Below are positions 31,151 through 44,289 of a stretch of 64,000 nucleotides of DNA, piece after piece. The notes below the pieces were generated by a model. It was given only the letters and a program-made list of their open reading frames with translations, was not told the DNA's origin and searched no databases. The first letter of the stretch is position 1. Every line of letters begins with the position of its first letter. The DNA lies in assembly GCA_038373865.1 (NCBI GenBank), contig JAXGGA010001645.1, positions 1 to 64,000 of the forward strand. The letters are read 5' to 3'. Position numbers and translations under genes: made by a program. The stretch comes from Uloborus plumipes (lineage: Eukaryota; Arthropoda; Arachnida; Araneae; Uloboridae).

Positions 31151-32396
31151 ATAGGGAACATAGACACATACACACATATATTCTCTGTTTTGTTTATATG
31201 GATGTATCTTTTTTTTTCTTTTCTTGTCCTGAGAAAGAGGTTTTTGGTTACTCCGAAACGCACGTTTACTACTCTTTTCAAACATGTGTCATTAAAATCG
31301 AGCTATGTTCGTAATTCTTTATTTACATCTTGTTTGAAAGTATGAAAATAAATCTGTGTTCAGTATGTACGCATATTTTTACGTTTAAATTGTGGTTGTG
31401 CTTAAAAATATGTAGTTGAATGTTTTTTGTTTCATATTCCAAAGGCTTCTGATTAAAACTATTGTAATAAATAATGCAGGAATGTAATTTTTTAAGCTAA
31501 GTAAGCCGATAGACAAATATTTCAATTGATTCAACAACACAGGAACATGCTATGTTAAAATAAGATATTTCCCTTTGAACTGTTTATTTTTTAGAAGTCC
31601 GCTCTGAAAAATAAATATTTATAGAAAAGCATTTCTTATTTAAAAAAAAAATGTTTCTTCAGTAGTTTGCATTATTTAACAGTTAACTATAATGTCTGCT
31701 GTTGAACAATGCTTTTCTGCACAACTTCAGAAGAAAAAAACGTTAGGTTATACTTTTATGTAAAAATGCCCCAGAGCTGGAAATATTAAACTGAGAGTGA
31801 AATAGAAGAGCGATGCTTCCTTTTTAAAGGAATAATTTGTTAATAATACATATTTATACTTTATGCAAAATACATAAGATCTGGCGTCGTTTTTTTCTTT
31901 TTATTTGCAATGGGATGTTATTTCATTTGTGTAGTTGAAACGTATATTTTATGTATTTTTTTCATAGAATTATGGAATAAAACCCATTCTCAAAATCAAA
32001 TAGTTACTTAGTCGTATTAGTAGCAAATTCTTTAATTTTTCGAATATAATTTTCCCTTCTCCCTATAGTACATAAAATTAAAGGGAAGAAAAGCTTGAAA
32101 GCTTTCTTTTTTATGTCCATAAATAATGCTGTTTTATTTTTATTTTCTTATTCTAACCTCTCATGTACACTTTTTCGGTTGGGTAATAATAAAAAAAAAG
32201 GGGGGGGGGGGTGTTGGGATATAGTGTATGGGACCTCAATTCTTTCAATACTCAATTGAAATCTTAGTACAGTCTCCAAAACTAAGTTGGTGGTATCTGC
32301 TAATCCTTAAAAAGTATATTCGACTGATGAATTTTATCATATATCAAATGATATGTCTCTTTCTTGCCAAAAATAGCTCCTCGCTTCTGTGGTCTG
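31151..32396. other. non-coding stretch, no gene seen
   Basis: AT-rich. An A run is followed by an 11-12-base G run near 32192-32212. Confidence 0.55.
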
Positions 32397-32398
32397 TA

Positions 32399-32734
32399 CA
32401 CTGCAAAAAATGAACTGTTGTTTTTACAGTATAATACTGGAAACCGCGGTTCCAATTTAAAACTGTAAAATACACGGCAATAAACTGTAAAATACACTGC
32501 AATAAACTGTAAAACGCAATTTTACAGTTTCTTACTGTTAAGTTAGCAATTTCATAGTTTATTGCCTTAAAGTTTAGCTGTATTATACTTTAAAAACAAC
32601 AGTATAATACTGGCAGCATAGAGGTTCCACCTTAAAACTGTAAAATGCACGTTAATAAATTGTAAAATTAGCAATTATATAGTTTAGTACTGTAAAAGTA
32701 GCTGTATACTGTAAAAACAACATTTTTTGTACTG
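32399..32734. mobile_element. ACAGT-module MITE, copy B (dimeric, opposite orientation)
   Basis: CACTGCAAAAAATGAACTG at the left and ACATTTTTTGTACTG at the right, flanked by TA (32397-32398 and 32735-32736). The two internal units run in reverse relative to copy A (GGTTCCA before AAAACTGTAAAA), separated at ACAACAGTATAATACTGGCA. Confidence 0.83.
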
Positions 32735-32736
32735 TA

Positions 32737-33161
32737 CTAGAAAGCTGTGGTGCCCATCTTTTTTTTTCCTGGAGGCATCACCTAATATTAAAATGAATCT
32801 CGCTGACCAAAATTCATAAAAAAAATGATGCGAATTTTTTGTTTTGAGAAACTATATCCCTATTTATAATATCATTTGGTCTCTTTTGTAATTAGAAAAA
32901 CTCGATCAAGAAGGAAGGCAATTTTTTTATGCCGTAATCTTTGAAAAAATGTTTTAATTAAGTACATTAGTACTACAATTACCCACTAAAATATAATAGT
33001 AAAAGACAAAACCTGTTAACGTTTCCCAAACTTTCATAAATCAGTTATTTTTTCCTTTTCAAGATATATTTCCTTTTCTGAAATAAACCATTCTCAAATA
33101 CATTTACGTTCTTCTAGATAACTTCGGAAAACCTGCAGAATTTAAGTGTTATCGCTACTTG
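32737..33161. other. non-coding stretch, no gene seen
   Basis: AT-rich. Nothing recognisable. Confidence 0.55.
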
Positions 33162-33336
33162 TAGGCCCGTCATTTGGCTATCCGGGGGGGGGGGGATGTA
33201 GTTCCCCGCTACTGGATTTTGTAAAAATAATTTAATTTGCATTTGCGCATGACTTCGGTTTCTTTTTTCCTGGAGATGCACTGAATTGAATACACTCCTG
33301 TTACCCCTTCCCCCTTCCTAGAAAATAACGGTCCTC
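33162..33336. mobile_element. hAT MITE (CAGGRCCGTCATTT family), copy 3, degraded
   Basis: TAGGCCCGTCATTTGG at the left, AAAATAACGGTCCTC at the right, with an 11-12-base G run near the left end. Flanks GCTACTTG (33154-33161) and ACTACTTA (33337-33344) agree at 6 of 8 bases, both differences being transitions. Confidence 0.72.
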
Positions 33337-33344
33337 ACTACTTA

Positions 33345-35594
33345 TGCTTATTTCACTAATGCCTAATTTGCTACTTTTTTCTTAAACCAATGCTTCAATA
33401 TCTTGTGCTCCAAAATTTATAACCTTTTGACTCGGTTTTTTTTTGCCCGCATTCAAAGAGCAAAATCGGAAGGAAAGAGAAAGAAGTTAAGCAGCAGTGG
33501 AGTGGAGAAATGATTTGATTGGCTGCGACTCGGAAGAAGTTTCGCCGGTAGTATTTCGCGGTTATTTTGAAAGGTGCTAGAACGTGGTTTTCGATTTATG
33601 ATACGAAAAAGAATTGATGCCAGAGGCCCTCGATAGGAAGTCATGGGAGGTCACTGCGACCTCCCTAAAATTTCCTTATTCGGTGAATTTCGAGAGATAA
33701 TTGCAGTATTACAATTTTTAAATTCCTGAATGTCCTTATTCACTAAATGTGCATGACCGTATATTGTCATTTGAAAAAAAATTGTGCTCCATTTGGTAAA
33801 TTGAGAGTTTCCAACTTGAAAAAAATTAAGTTTAGAACTCCCCTACTGGGTACAATGGAACCTCGCGCGCTGTAGGTTCTGCAGCACTTCTATAAGAGTT
33901 CATACAGATGGGTATTTTATCACACTTCTTGTAGCCCCCTCCCTCACTTTCTCAACCCAGCCTCTCTCTCAACCCAGCCTCTAACTTAAAAAGATTATCC
34001 TAAATAGCATTTTTATTTCATTCTCTGCAAACAGAAATGCGCAGTATATTTTCCGCAGTTAATTGCAAGCCTCTTATTTTAACAGTCCATTCCTAAAATG
34101 ATAATCATCTAGATATATGTAACGATAATTCGCGTTCGAGCACGAGTTTTATGAAATATTTTGAAAAATGACAATTTATCAAGCTTTCCGTAGTGAATAT
34201 ACATTATTATTTATTTCAATTAACGTGTTTACTTATTTTAGCTTAAAGTCTCAACTCTATCTGATACTCAACAACGAAATTTTGCTATGTATATTTTTTT
34301 CTGTTTACATCCCAGTAAATATTATAATTTTAAAAATTTTAGACAGGTAGACTTTAGGCAGGTAGGGGGTATATATATACTCATTGCATAAAAAATCAAA
34401 AAACAACAATAACCTCGCCCACATACTTTGCTGTCTCAAAGACGGGGGAGGGAATTCCAACCCCCTAAATGACGAGTCTAATCCGAATTCTTCCATTGTG
34501 AGAGTCATTTATTTCCAAGTGATTGACCTTCACCAAGAGACATGGAGCATATTTTAACTGAAAATCAGTTTTCTTCTTTTAGACGACCTTCAAACCACGT
34601 GCCTATGATATTTTCTGCTTCAGAAAGTGTCAAAGAACTATTTATTGTAGTGTTTGCTTCAATAACGTCACCTGTTTACTCTCCGCCTTATAGCCTAATT
34701 GTTGTTTATATATACTGCCGTTTATGGCAATGATTTGTCTGTGGACTTTTTCGCGGATGACTGAGCAAGAGGTGATCCTCCCATCTTTTGCCTAAGCGGG
34801 AAATCAGTTGAATCTATTCTCCATTTGCAAGCTAACTTCTAATTACTGCTCGTTGATTACAACGCATCAGTGATCCACGCTGAAATTACAGCTTTTTAGA
34901 TGCTACTGTATGATAGCGGTAAATGTCATTAGGACGCTAAAATTTTCAACTCTGTTATCACGCTGTTGTAATTACGACTTCAAAGTGTCGTCTTTAACAC
35001 GACACGGGTACTCTTAATTTCATACACGCAAATCAATGTCGACGTAACTGAACTGATATAAACGAGATTAAATATCTTATGGGGCATTTGGGTTACAGTT
35101 TGCAAGTAGTTGTAGCTTCACTGCCGTGCCAGAGGGTTACCCCCCCCCTCCTGAAAAAAAAAAAAACATGGTTTTGAGCCATGTGGCCAACATGCCAATT
35201 CGTATATGGTTTTCTTTTGTTTGCAAGGATTGTTATGCATCCCCTCCCCGAAGGATAAATTCTGGCTTCGCTAGTATTTCATTTGTTAACAATCCCACAA
35301 TTCATTTAATTTGTATTATAGAAGACTACCTCTGAAGGTATATATATACCTCTTATCGCTTTACGCTAGCAAAACTCGTTCTGTGAAATTAATCCCTTTT
35401 CTGCTGCTCCTTGAGTAGAGAACAGTATAACATTACGAATTATTATCAAAAATTTCCATTGTGCATATTAATTATATGACAAAAAAAATCTGCAAAGATT
35501 TACTAAGATAACTGTGCTCTAAATTCGCAATGTGAAATATGTGAAATGTTACGTGGAAATATATTTAAAACCTTGAGCAATAGATCACACTCAA
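33345..35594. other. non-coding stretch, no gene seen
   Basis: Short frames at 33453-33644 and 34542-34733 have no known motif. A poly-C/poly-A pair lies at 35141-35165. No supported feature. Confidence 0.5.
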
Positions 35595-35684
35595 CACTGC
35601 AAATATTAAACTGTTATTTTTACAGTATTATACTAGAGCCTCTGCTGCCAGTATTATACCGTAAACAACTTATTTTTTGCTGTG
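35595..35684. mobile_element. ACAGT-module MITE, copy C (90-bp deletion derivative)
   Basis: CACTGCAAATATTAAACTG at the left and TTATTTTTTGCTGTG at the right, followed by TA. Only the terminal parts and one CCTCTGCTGCCAGTATTATA segment remain. Confidence 0.75.
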
Positions 35685-35686
35685 TA

Positions 35687-37317
35687 ATAAAATACCAAAA
35701 GATATAATTAGCATCTTAAAATTCAGCTGTATCTAACGTCTTAAAAATAGGCCGAAAATGTTGGCGTCCTTTAACTGAAGTACTTATAGCCGATGGACAC
35801 TACTCTGTATTACGTTACTCATTTAATTACTGAATTTTTATTTGCAACCTGACTGTTAAACTATTCAGTAAATAAAAAAGGAAGGCCATTTAAGCACTTA
35901 GTTTTATTAGTTATTTCCGTTCTTTTGGAAAACTTTGTTTCTTTTGAAAACTGATGTAATTTTTGAAAACTGATGTGTCCTTCCTCGCAAATTGCTTTTG
36001 CAGATCTTATTTTCTAGAAAAGCTTTCTTCTGTTTTATTTATTATTTCAACAGCAAATTATTTTCGCAAAGTTCTCGAATATTTAAAAATTGTTTCACAA
36101 TTTAAATGCCACACAAATTCGAATTAATTAACTTTTTTATATTCAAATACGACTCCTCCTTTTTCAATAGAAGTAAATTATTATATATAATTATTGATTT
36201 TTTTCATTTGTACCTATCCCACCTTCATGTTTATTTTTTCTTTACAGAAAATGTTCACTAATCACAATTTTCCGCTTCAAAAATTTCAACGTTATTTTTC
36301 CTTTCTTTTTAGCTTCTGGAGGTGAAAATATTCAAATGTAAAATTGAATTTACTTGTTCTATTTATTTTCCTAAATCGTCGACAAAGCAGCTTATTTATT
36401 TTGTGACTGCGTTCTCTTAATAAGAAAAATGCCTTTGCCATTCGTCAGATTACAAGAATTTATGTTTTCCAAGTGGAAGAAAATTCTTGACTTAAATAGA
36501 AATCTTTCGAAACAAGTGCAAAGAGGCATATAATGAAGGAGATGTGGAAAAACAAAAAATAATGAAAATAGTTGGTTTATTAAAACTGACGACAAACTAA
36601 AGGTTAATTTGAAATAAGATTTGGGAATTACTTTAGGCATCAAAGTAGTTCTTATTTCTTGCAACTGATTGTATAAAGTTATTTATAAAATAGCTAGGTA
36701 ACTGTTAAATGGTGAAATAGAATAGTGTACAAATATTCAGATATTTTTTCGTAGAAAACTTGTATGCTAAATGTAGCCAACATAATTAATTTCTAAAAAT
36801 AGAAATAATCCTGGCTGTCTCAAGCTACACGGCAAATTTCGTCCGAAATTTTTGAACTTTATTTTAAACATTCAGTTTAATAGATATTGAAGTTCAAATT
36901 ATTGTCGAGAAAAAAAACCCCGTTTAACTGTTATTCTGCTATTTCCGTTATTACTTCTACAGTTTAGCATAAAGTTAGATGAATTGTTTGTTCACTTAAG
37001 TATTAACAAAGACATTCATTTGTCCAGTAAACATTTTGCGTCTCAAAAAATGGTGATTAATATTTGACTAAAAATAATTTTACGGTATTATGTCGAAGTT
37101 CCTTGAATTTTACGTTAGCCGTTTATTTTAATAATGGCTAATATTTGAAGAAATCGAAACAATCACATTAGATACGGTTTGTTCGCATTTGGGTGATTCT
37201 ACAGTCACATGTGGGACAATTTTGACTAAATTTTCCATATAATTTTATATAGATATTAATGAATGAAGGCTGAAAGTTATAAATTGTTTGAGCCAGTAAA
37301 GTACTTGACTCGTGTGA
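35687..37317. other. non-coding stretch, no gene seen
   Basis: AT-rich. The 90-codon minus-strand frame at 36392-36664 has no recognised domain. Confidence 0.5.
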
Positions 37318-37325
37318 TTTATTAT

Positions 37326-37470
37326 CAGGGCCGTCTAGAGCCATGTCGGGCCCCTTTCCAGTTTGGTCTCCAACCCCTCCCCCCATAAAAACGTATAAAA
37401 ATATGTTATTCCAAATCCGAGCCGGACCCCTATTTTCAAACCAGCCTGACATGAATTTTCAATGGCCCTG
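37326..37470. mobile_element. hAT-like MITE with CAGGGCC ends
   Basis: It begins CAGGGCCGTCTAGAGCCATG and ends ATTTTCAATGGCCCTG. ATGTCGGGCCCC and GAGCCGGACCCC inside suggest a subrepeat. Flanks TTTATTAT (37318-37325) and TTTGTTAA (37471-37478) match at 6 of 8 bases. Confidence 0.6.
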
Positions 37471-37478
37471 TTTGTTAA

Positions 37479-38948
37479 GCGCAATCCCCCCCTCCCTCTT
37501 TTTCAACTATTATTCTTCATGAAGTTTACCTGTCACCTGTGGGGCACACTTTTGAACATCAGGTTTAAGAATTCTTGATTCCAGCAATATGTCCTGCGAA
37601 TCTTGTTGCAAATTGATTTAATATATAATTTGCTCTCCCTCTCAAATATTTTTTAGATTTAGCTTCAAAAAAAAAAAAAAAAAGTTGGGCATTCCATAGA
37701 AAATCACTAAATATAAATCTGTCAGCGGGACAAAATGTCTGCTTTTTCGTGGAATGGCCCATTTACTTCTCAGTCAAGTAATAATAAAGACTTCACATTC
37801 TTAAAAAATTCTGTACTCCTCTCCTCCTTCTTAACAAAACCTGCAACCAGGCGCGAGACAGAAGAAGGCATCTTTTAGTTCCTTCGCCGTATAGAATGAT
37901 TTGTTTAATCTTAGTAACAATACTGCATGTTAATCGTAATAAATATAAATCTTTAATCTTGGCTAAAAAAATGTTTCATTCGTATTAATACTTGTTATGA
38001 AAAGTTAAATATTATTGTAGCCAAGTGGAAAAAGTTACTTCGAATAAATGTCCTATCTTTTGATGTCATAAAAGAATATATAGTTTAAACCGTAAATATT
38101 GTTTTAAGGATGCACTAAGACTTCAGGCATTTTTGAAATATGCCATTAAAATAAATACCTCATGTTTCTGGTTTATTAATGAAAACAAAAACTAAATTGC
38201 AGATTTTTTAATGAAAGCTTAGATGCTTTAAAACATGTTATTAGATTTCTACTTCAGAATATAATCTCAAGATTTGCTTAGAAGATATATTAATTATACC
38301 CATGTTACGTTGCGCTTAATTAAAACTGAAAACAAAATTTTGTGCTGAATACTTAAGCTTCTGAAGTATGTGTACACAAAAGAAATGTTTCATAAATTAT
38401 TATCTACCAGGTATCGATAGTAGTCATCAGTGGGGTATTTGATTCTCAATAAATGATGCAAATACCGGAAGTTTATAGCTTTCATTAGCGATAATGCGTA
38501 AAAATTTAGTGAAATTTTAAAGATGGCTCAAAGTTTGAGTAAGTATGAATAATTAATATCGGAAACTCAGATTTTCATTCATAATTGAATGTGGCAAAAG
38601 ATAATTTATTTTAGATGAATTGATTATCGTAAGAAGTGTTCTTAATCTTTATTAATGAGTTAAAATCGTTTTGGTATTGCAGTGCGTAATTTCATTGTAT
38701 TCGAAAGAGGAATGTGCGATAGTTTAAAATCGTGTGCCATTGTAAGACTTTTATAATGTCTGATATTGTGAAAAGTATTTTAAATTGTAATGCATATTTA
38801 TGATTTACACTATCTATGCCTTAGTTGTTGAAATAGCTTGAGATGCAGCCCGTTTATTTTAATCTTTGTAAAGCATCTTTGCTCTAATTCAAAGCATTCA
38901 TCTGAAAATAGAATGTCAAACTAAAGGGTTTGATTTTTCCGTTTTATG
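37479..38948. other. non-coding stretch, no gene seen
   Basis: AT-rich with an A run at 37669-37683. No supported feature. Confidence 0.55.
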
Positions 38949-39804
38949 CAGAATGTGGGGTAAAGAGAAATAGCGGGGCAAAGTAAAACGTTAAAATATT
39001 TTTACAGTTTGTAGTGTTATCTATCTATCAATATTTTAACAAAGTTCATTGACATATAGTTGATTCCTGTCAAAGAATAAACAGCTCCAAACATCAACGA
39101 AAAAATTTATACGAGTGATTTTCAAAATTTGATACCTTTACTGCAATATTCGTGATTTTTCAAAAATATTTCTTGTCATTATAAAATGATAAAATTTTTC
39201 TAGTTATGATTTTAACTATTAATTGAGATCTACTGATGTCCGGTGCAATCCTCCTTTTATTTATATTAAGCATGTTTTGACTTCAAATGCTCAATGTAAT
39301 TAGTCAAGTGCACTCGGGGCAAAGTGAAATAGTATTTTTTTTTTTTTTTGCTTATGCATGTATTTACAATATCACGTACGCATTTCTTCATTTATTAATG
39401 TATTCACATTCTTTTACTTATTAATTCACCTATTTATTCATTTATTTTATCATTTATTCTCTATTTTAGTCACTCATTTTTTTTCTCATATATTAATTAA
39501 TTCGCTCATTTATTTGTTTATTTACGCATTCATTTGATGAAAATTACTGTAACTCATCAAATAAAAAATGTTTCATGACAGAAATATTGTATTTCTCACT
39601 TTACCCAATGTTTTTTTTTATGTGAAAAATTTTCCCCTTTCTTTGAAGGCACAAAATAACTGCCAAAAATGAAAAATAACATTTTCATGATAGTAGTATA
39701 GTGTACTTTTCTATGTACACTGATTTTCAGATCAAAATTCCAATTAGTTCATTTTGAAACAGGTGTGTTTTAACTTAACCATTTCACTTTGCCCCACATT
39801 CCCC
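38949..39804. mobile_element. MITE with GAATGTGGGGCAAAGTGAAA ends
   Basis: Left GAATGTGGGGTAAAGAGAAA (38951) and right TTTCACTTTGCCCCACATTC (39782-39801) are inverted repeats. A third motif, CGGGGCAAAGTGAAATAG, lies inside near 39315, and a reversed one, TTTCTCACTTTACCC, near 39592. The exact borders and target duplication are uncertain; TA follows the right end. Confidence 0.65.
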
Positions 39805-39806
39805 TA

Positions 39807-40783
39807 CTTCATTGCAATTTCCCCCCTGTGTTATTCGTTTATAAGTAACTATTACAGAAAATTAATAACAAGAATTAACTTTATCAAAATAAATAAATGA
39901 AATATGTGAAAAGTAAGCACACGTTTGACGTAGTATCACACCCGCAACATGTACAATTATTATTTTTAAATACATTTTTTCATAAAGTTTATCATTTATA
40001 TTAAGATTCATAATGATTGTTTTCCAAAAAAAAAAAAAAAAACAACTAAATTTAAAATTCATGGATTAAAGAGCAAAGATATGCATGCAAACGCCACACC
40101 CACAACAATGGATTCAGTATTAGCTTCTGTTCATCGAAGCTACCGTTCTGTAACAAAAAAAAAAAAAAAAAATTATTTCTTGAAACGCTTCCAATCATAA
40201 CGATATCAATCGAAAATTAAGATTAATGGATAAAAGCTGAATTACTTTTAATAGTATTTTTTATTGATCAATTTATTCCGTTTAACTTTCGAATAATTTT
40301 CCAAATTAATCTATTGTCACGTTTATCGCTTCTGTTTGTTTGGCCTTACGTTCTTGTAATTAAAATATCCTTCACGATCCCTATCTCGTTCATCAAAGAT
40401 TGAGTGGATCGAATGTTTTTCACACCCTTTTTTGCTTACGATATTTCCAAATACGACATTGAAATATTCGTAAGTAACCACACCCTTACACTTTTGAATT
40501 TTTGCACATTGTCAAGTGAAGAGGTTTGTTCCGATACACACCTTCCGGCGACAAGATTTTCCAGTGGAAAATAGGCTAATGACTATGCAACAACTGAAAC
40601 AGTTAGAGCGATCTAATGGTTTTTCGTTTTCTTCCCATCAATTGTTACAATTTGCCCTACATTCTGGGTTTCTAAAAAGTCAAAAATTCGTTTCGCATTT
40701 AGTCTCGTTCTACTTTGACATGTTTTTTTAAATTATAATTTAATTGAAAAAAAATTTCGTCTCCGTTCTTGAATGTTGCGCTA
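39807..40783. other. non-coding stretch, no gene seen
   Basis: A runs occur at 40025-40042 and 40156-40171. The 71-codon frame at 40516-40731 has no recognised domain. Confidence 0.5.
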
Positions 40784-40971
40784 TCATATTTGGTGTCCGT
40801 ATACAGTGAACTACCGATTACCCGCGGTAGGATTATCCACGAGTCGGATTATCCGCGGCTCTTTCACACTTTTGTTTTCATATTTGGTGTCCGTATACAG
40901 TGGACTCCCGATTATCCGTGGCAGGATTATCCACGATTCGGATTATGCGCGGGTCTTTCACACTTTTGTTT
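40784..40971. repeat. tandem duplication of a pogo-like MITE end, period 94 bp
   Basis: 40784-40877 and 40878-40971 both start TCATATTTGGTGTCCGTATA, then carry the CAGTGNACTNCCGATTA terminus, and end CTTTCACACTTTTGTTT. About nine single-base differences separate them. The unit includes DNA outside the MITE, so the duplication happened after insertion. Confidence 0.9.
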
Positions 40972-41208
40972 TCATTTATTACAGTGATCTTTACAGAATG
41001 CAGAAAAATACGAATGTGTTATTGGTCGTGTTTAGCTTTTAAAGATTTTTTTTTCATTCAATGTTATTATTTTTAGCTATAATTTGAATGGTATGTGTTG
41101 TGTTATTGACTTTCTTTAGCTATTGCATACACTAATATCGTTTTTTACCAATTGTTCGATTATCCGCGGTTACTGTGCCACCTATTCCGCGGATAATCGG
41201 GAGTTTGC
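40804..41208. mobile_element. pogo/Tigger-like MITE (GATTATCCGCGG family), copy 3
   Basis: TA (40802-40803) then CAGTGAACTACCGATTACCC. The right end GGATAATCGGGAGTTTGC is followed by TA (41209-41210). The interior differs from copies 1 and 2, so only the termini are shared. The left end is duplicated in tandem (40784-40971). Confidence 0.8.
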
Positions 41209-41210
41209 TA

Positions 41211-43196
41211 CATTTATTATATTTTTATTTTATTTATTAATTATTATTATTTTCCTTTGTTCATTAAGCAATTTTGTCTCATCAGATGTTTGTAATTTCA
41301 AAAGCAGGTTTAATATTTGGAGTTTTATGAAAATTAGTAATTGTATTGCGATCGGTTGCCAGAACTGCATTTTTTTAGCCAAAAATTCCTGCGCAGTTTT
41401 TCTTACAAAATTAGTTATTTTCGTCAAAGGTAGCAAGTAGCCTTTGTCAAAAATGTTCCTTTTATGATTTTTTTTATTCTTCGTCAAAAGATTTACATTT
41501 TGTGAACATGCAGTTATCTGCTTGAGAGAAAAAGATTTTCCGTCGATAGATATCTCCTATAGATATGTTTAAAACAAAAAGAGAAAGTTTTTTTCGTTTT
41601 ACTTTTCTTCAAGAACTTATTAGTATATACATTAGAAATGCAAAAATTTCGTTGAAAAACACATTTAAGCCTTTGGCAAGTGTTTCATTATATTTATTAG
41701 CAATTTATTGGAGGGGGAAAAATCACCACAAATGTTAGGCTCACGGAAAAAAATAATTAATTAAAAAAACGAAAGAAATATATAGTATGTATAATTGCGA
41801 AGTTGCTCAGAGGTTTATTATTACACTATTTGATGGTTTTGAATGTGATCACTTTATAATTATTTTGCCCCCTTTGTATTTGTTTCCTTGAATCATGTAC
41901 TTTCTTTGTTTCTGTTTTTTTAATTTAACCAAAATTATCTTCGCTTATATTTAATGATTGGGAAAATTGTTCACTAACTGCCAACTTTTCCCAGTTTTCA
42001 ACGCTGTTTCTCTGTAAAAGTGTAATGATTACAAACATTGCTTTAAATTCGTCTATTGTAGTCATTTTGTTAAACATAGTTGAAACCTCGCCTCTTAAAG
42101 AAAAATACACAATGCTCTCCAAAACAATAGTCTTTTACGATTGTTTCTTTTTACTTTTGCATGCATACATATTAATCGTGTATTCAATGTTGCCAAAAAG
42201 TTTGGTAAAGATCGGTGTAATTTTAATTTCACTCGGGCAGCAGTTGGATCTGTGAAGTCGAAGCTTTCTGGAGTTATAAACATAGAAATGTACATTGTTT
42301 TTCACGATGATAGTTTAAAATTAATTACTCTTTACCGTCTTTAAAATCACAGGAAGGAAATTAATGCCGCTTTTGAAAAGTCCTTTATTTCATTTCTAAC
42401 AACACGAGAACCAAGTTCAATGACTCTTTAAATTGCAAAAATGTACTTTTTGGTGTTTTTCTTAACTACTCTTTAATGACTGGCTTTCTTTAACGAGGGT
42501 ATGAAATCGGTTTAATTATGAAATATCTGTTGAGTAGCTATATTTTTGGACGTATTGAGTTTTACTCACGAAGCATTTGCTAAAAAATAAGGGTTTAGCC
42601 CCATGTTCATCGATTTTTTTTTTTTTTTTGCAAATTTTTTCTATTACACGGTAGCTCAATGTCGAAGTCTTGGATATTTTTCTTGGGAAATGTTCCTAAC
42701 TCAAAACGTAAATTCTAAGTATCAACGAATGAAAGAGGTTTGTAAACAGATGTTACAATATTTTTCAAAAAAGGTTGTTTTTTCTCAAATCTTTAGACCG
42801 TTGCCGATCTTGAGGGACTGGGCTGCGTATTTTTAAGTGCATCATATTCTGCATGTGCTTTCCTTTTCGTTTTGCATTTAACTTATTTGAATGAGTGAGA
42901 AATATATCCCCTGAAGGATGTTTTTTATAGTTAGACTGAAGCGCTGGGCACCAGAGGGGAAAGTCAACAAAGGCAAAATTCCTGGGAACCACACGTAAAT
43001 AATATTAGGTTAAAACAAAAACATGATCCCGGAACACTTGTTCAAATTAAAAAAAATAATAAAATAAATAAATTAAAAAACGGAAGAAATTGAAATTAGT
43101 GAAGCAAATAGCAAATTTATTGACGCGCTTTGAATGTTTAAAATGTAGCTTTTAAAGAATTAAGATAATTAAATTACTAAAACTAAGAAATAAGAA
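41211..43196. other. non-coding stretch, no gene seen
   Basis: AT-rich. Several 60-85-codon frames on both strands overlap without any known domain. A T run lies at 42614-42629. Confidence 0.5.
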
Positions 43197-43826
43197 AATT
43201 CATAAGAATAAATTTATGAAACACAGCAGCATGATAATTATGCTGGTACAATATACCGCGCTCCTCCTTCTTACTCCTGTTGCCCCTTCCCTCCCCTTTT
43301 TCACATACTGTCACTATTTCGTCAAACCATGGTATAATTGGTGGACAGCACCAAAGTATATCAAGATAATAGTCGAAACAGAAAGTTGAAGGAAATTCTC
43401 AAATTTATTTAAATGACCAAACTCTATTGTGGGTTGAAAAATGCGATTACATTTTCCATGTCGCGGCCAGTGTCTGAACATGTTGATAAATGAAGAGGCA
43501 AGTGGATAAAGGTGATATGTGACATTTGAATTTCGCCGACTTACACAAATTCAAATTAGTGCATGTTCAATCGTGTTAACTCACATACACCGTTGAAGGG
43601 GCAAGTGAATTAAGGCGATATGCGACAATATTTTTAATTTCTAGAAAAAGTTTTCAAAGAAAAAATATTACCTTAACACCTTCATCCATGGTAAAAAGTA
43701 AGTAAAACTAAGATTGTCACATATCACCTTTATCCACATGCTCCTTCAAATAAGTATCGGGAATAAGTATATTCATAAGAATAAATTAATAAAACACAGC
43801 AGCATGCTAAATATGTTGGTACAAAA
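43197..43826. repeat. direct repeats enclosing a small inverted-repeat unit
   Basis: CATAAGAATAAATT and ACACAGCAGCATG...GGTACAA recur at 43201-43252 and 43770-43826. Between them, 43492-43525 and 43715-43747 form an inverted repeat with core GTGGATAAAGGTGATATGTG. A third, diverged copy (GCAAGTGAATTAAGGCGATA) lies in the middle at 43601-43620. The arrangement suggests a MITE plus a flank duplication; no target duplication is fixed. Confidence 0.6.
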
Positions 43827-44289
43827 TCCCTCGCTATTAGCTTTTGCTTTCATGCAGATAAAGCCTGAAAAGCGATAGTCCTTTCCATCACGCATTGGTA
43901 CCAGCTGGCCATCCACTTAGCAATTCCGATCACCTAGCCTTGTGTGCCCACGTTCGATTTTTCGAGTGAAGGCTTTCAGAACGCTGGATTTTCCAAACTT
44001 AGTTCGATTTCTTGGTTTTAAAAAACGCGCATTGATGGCACGTAAGATAAATGTATACAAGGAGCAAACAACTAAAATGTAATTTTAGGAACACGGGAAT
44101 CAATGATACGATTGGTAATTGCTAAATAGTTTGTGTTTAAGGTGGATGAGATTTAAATTTTGATGAGATAATCGATTTTTCAGTTGCTCGCAGTTTAGCT
44201 ATGTATTTGAGGTGCAGGCGTAATGGATTTTGAATGAAAAAGTGTCTGATATGTTAACAGATAGTTGTATCCAAGGAGACATTTGTTCA
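43827..44289. other. non-coding stretch, no gene seen
   Basis: 43870-44000 has more balanced base content but no convincing splice sites or open frame. Confidence 0.5.

Noticed and set aside
30926..31345. 139-codon open frame and its antisense frames
   Set aside because: They cross CT-rich low complexity and a MITE fragment, and frames overlap on both strands without any motif.
33860..33890. another pogo-like MITE end (GGAACCTCGCGCGCTGTAGG)
   Set aside because: No partner end or TA-flanked inverted repeat could be found.
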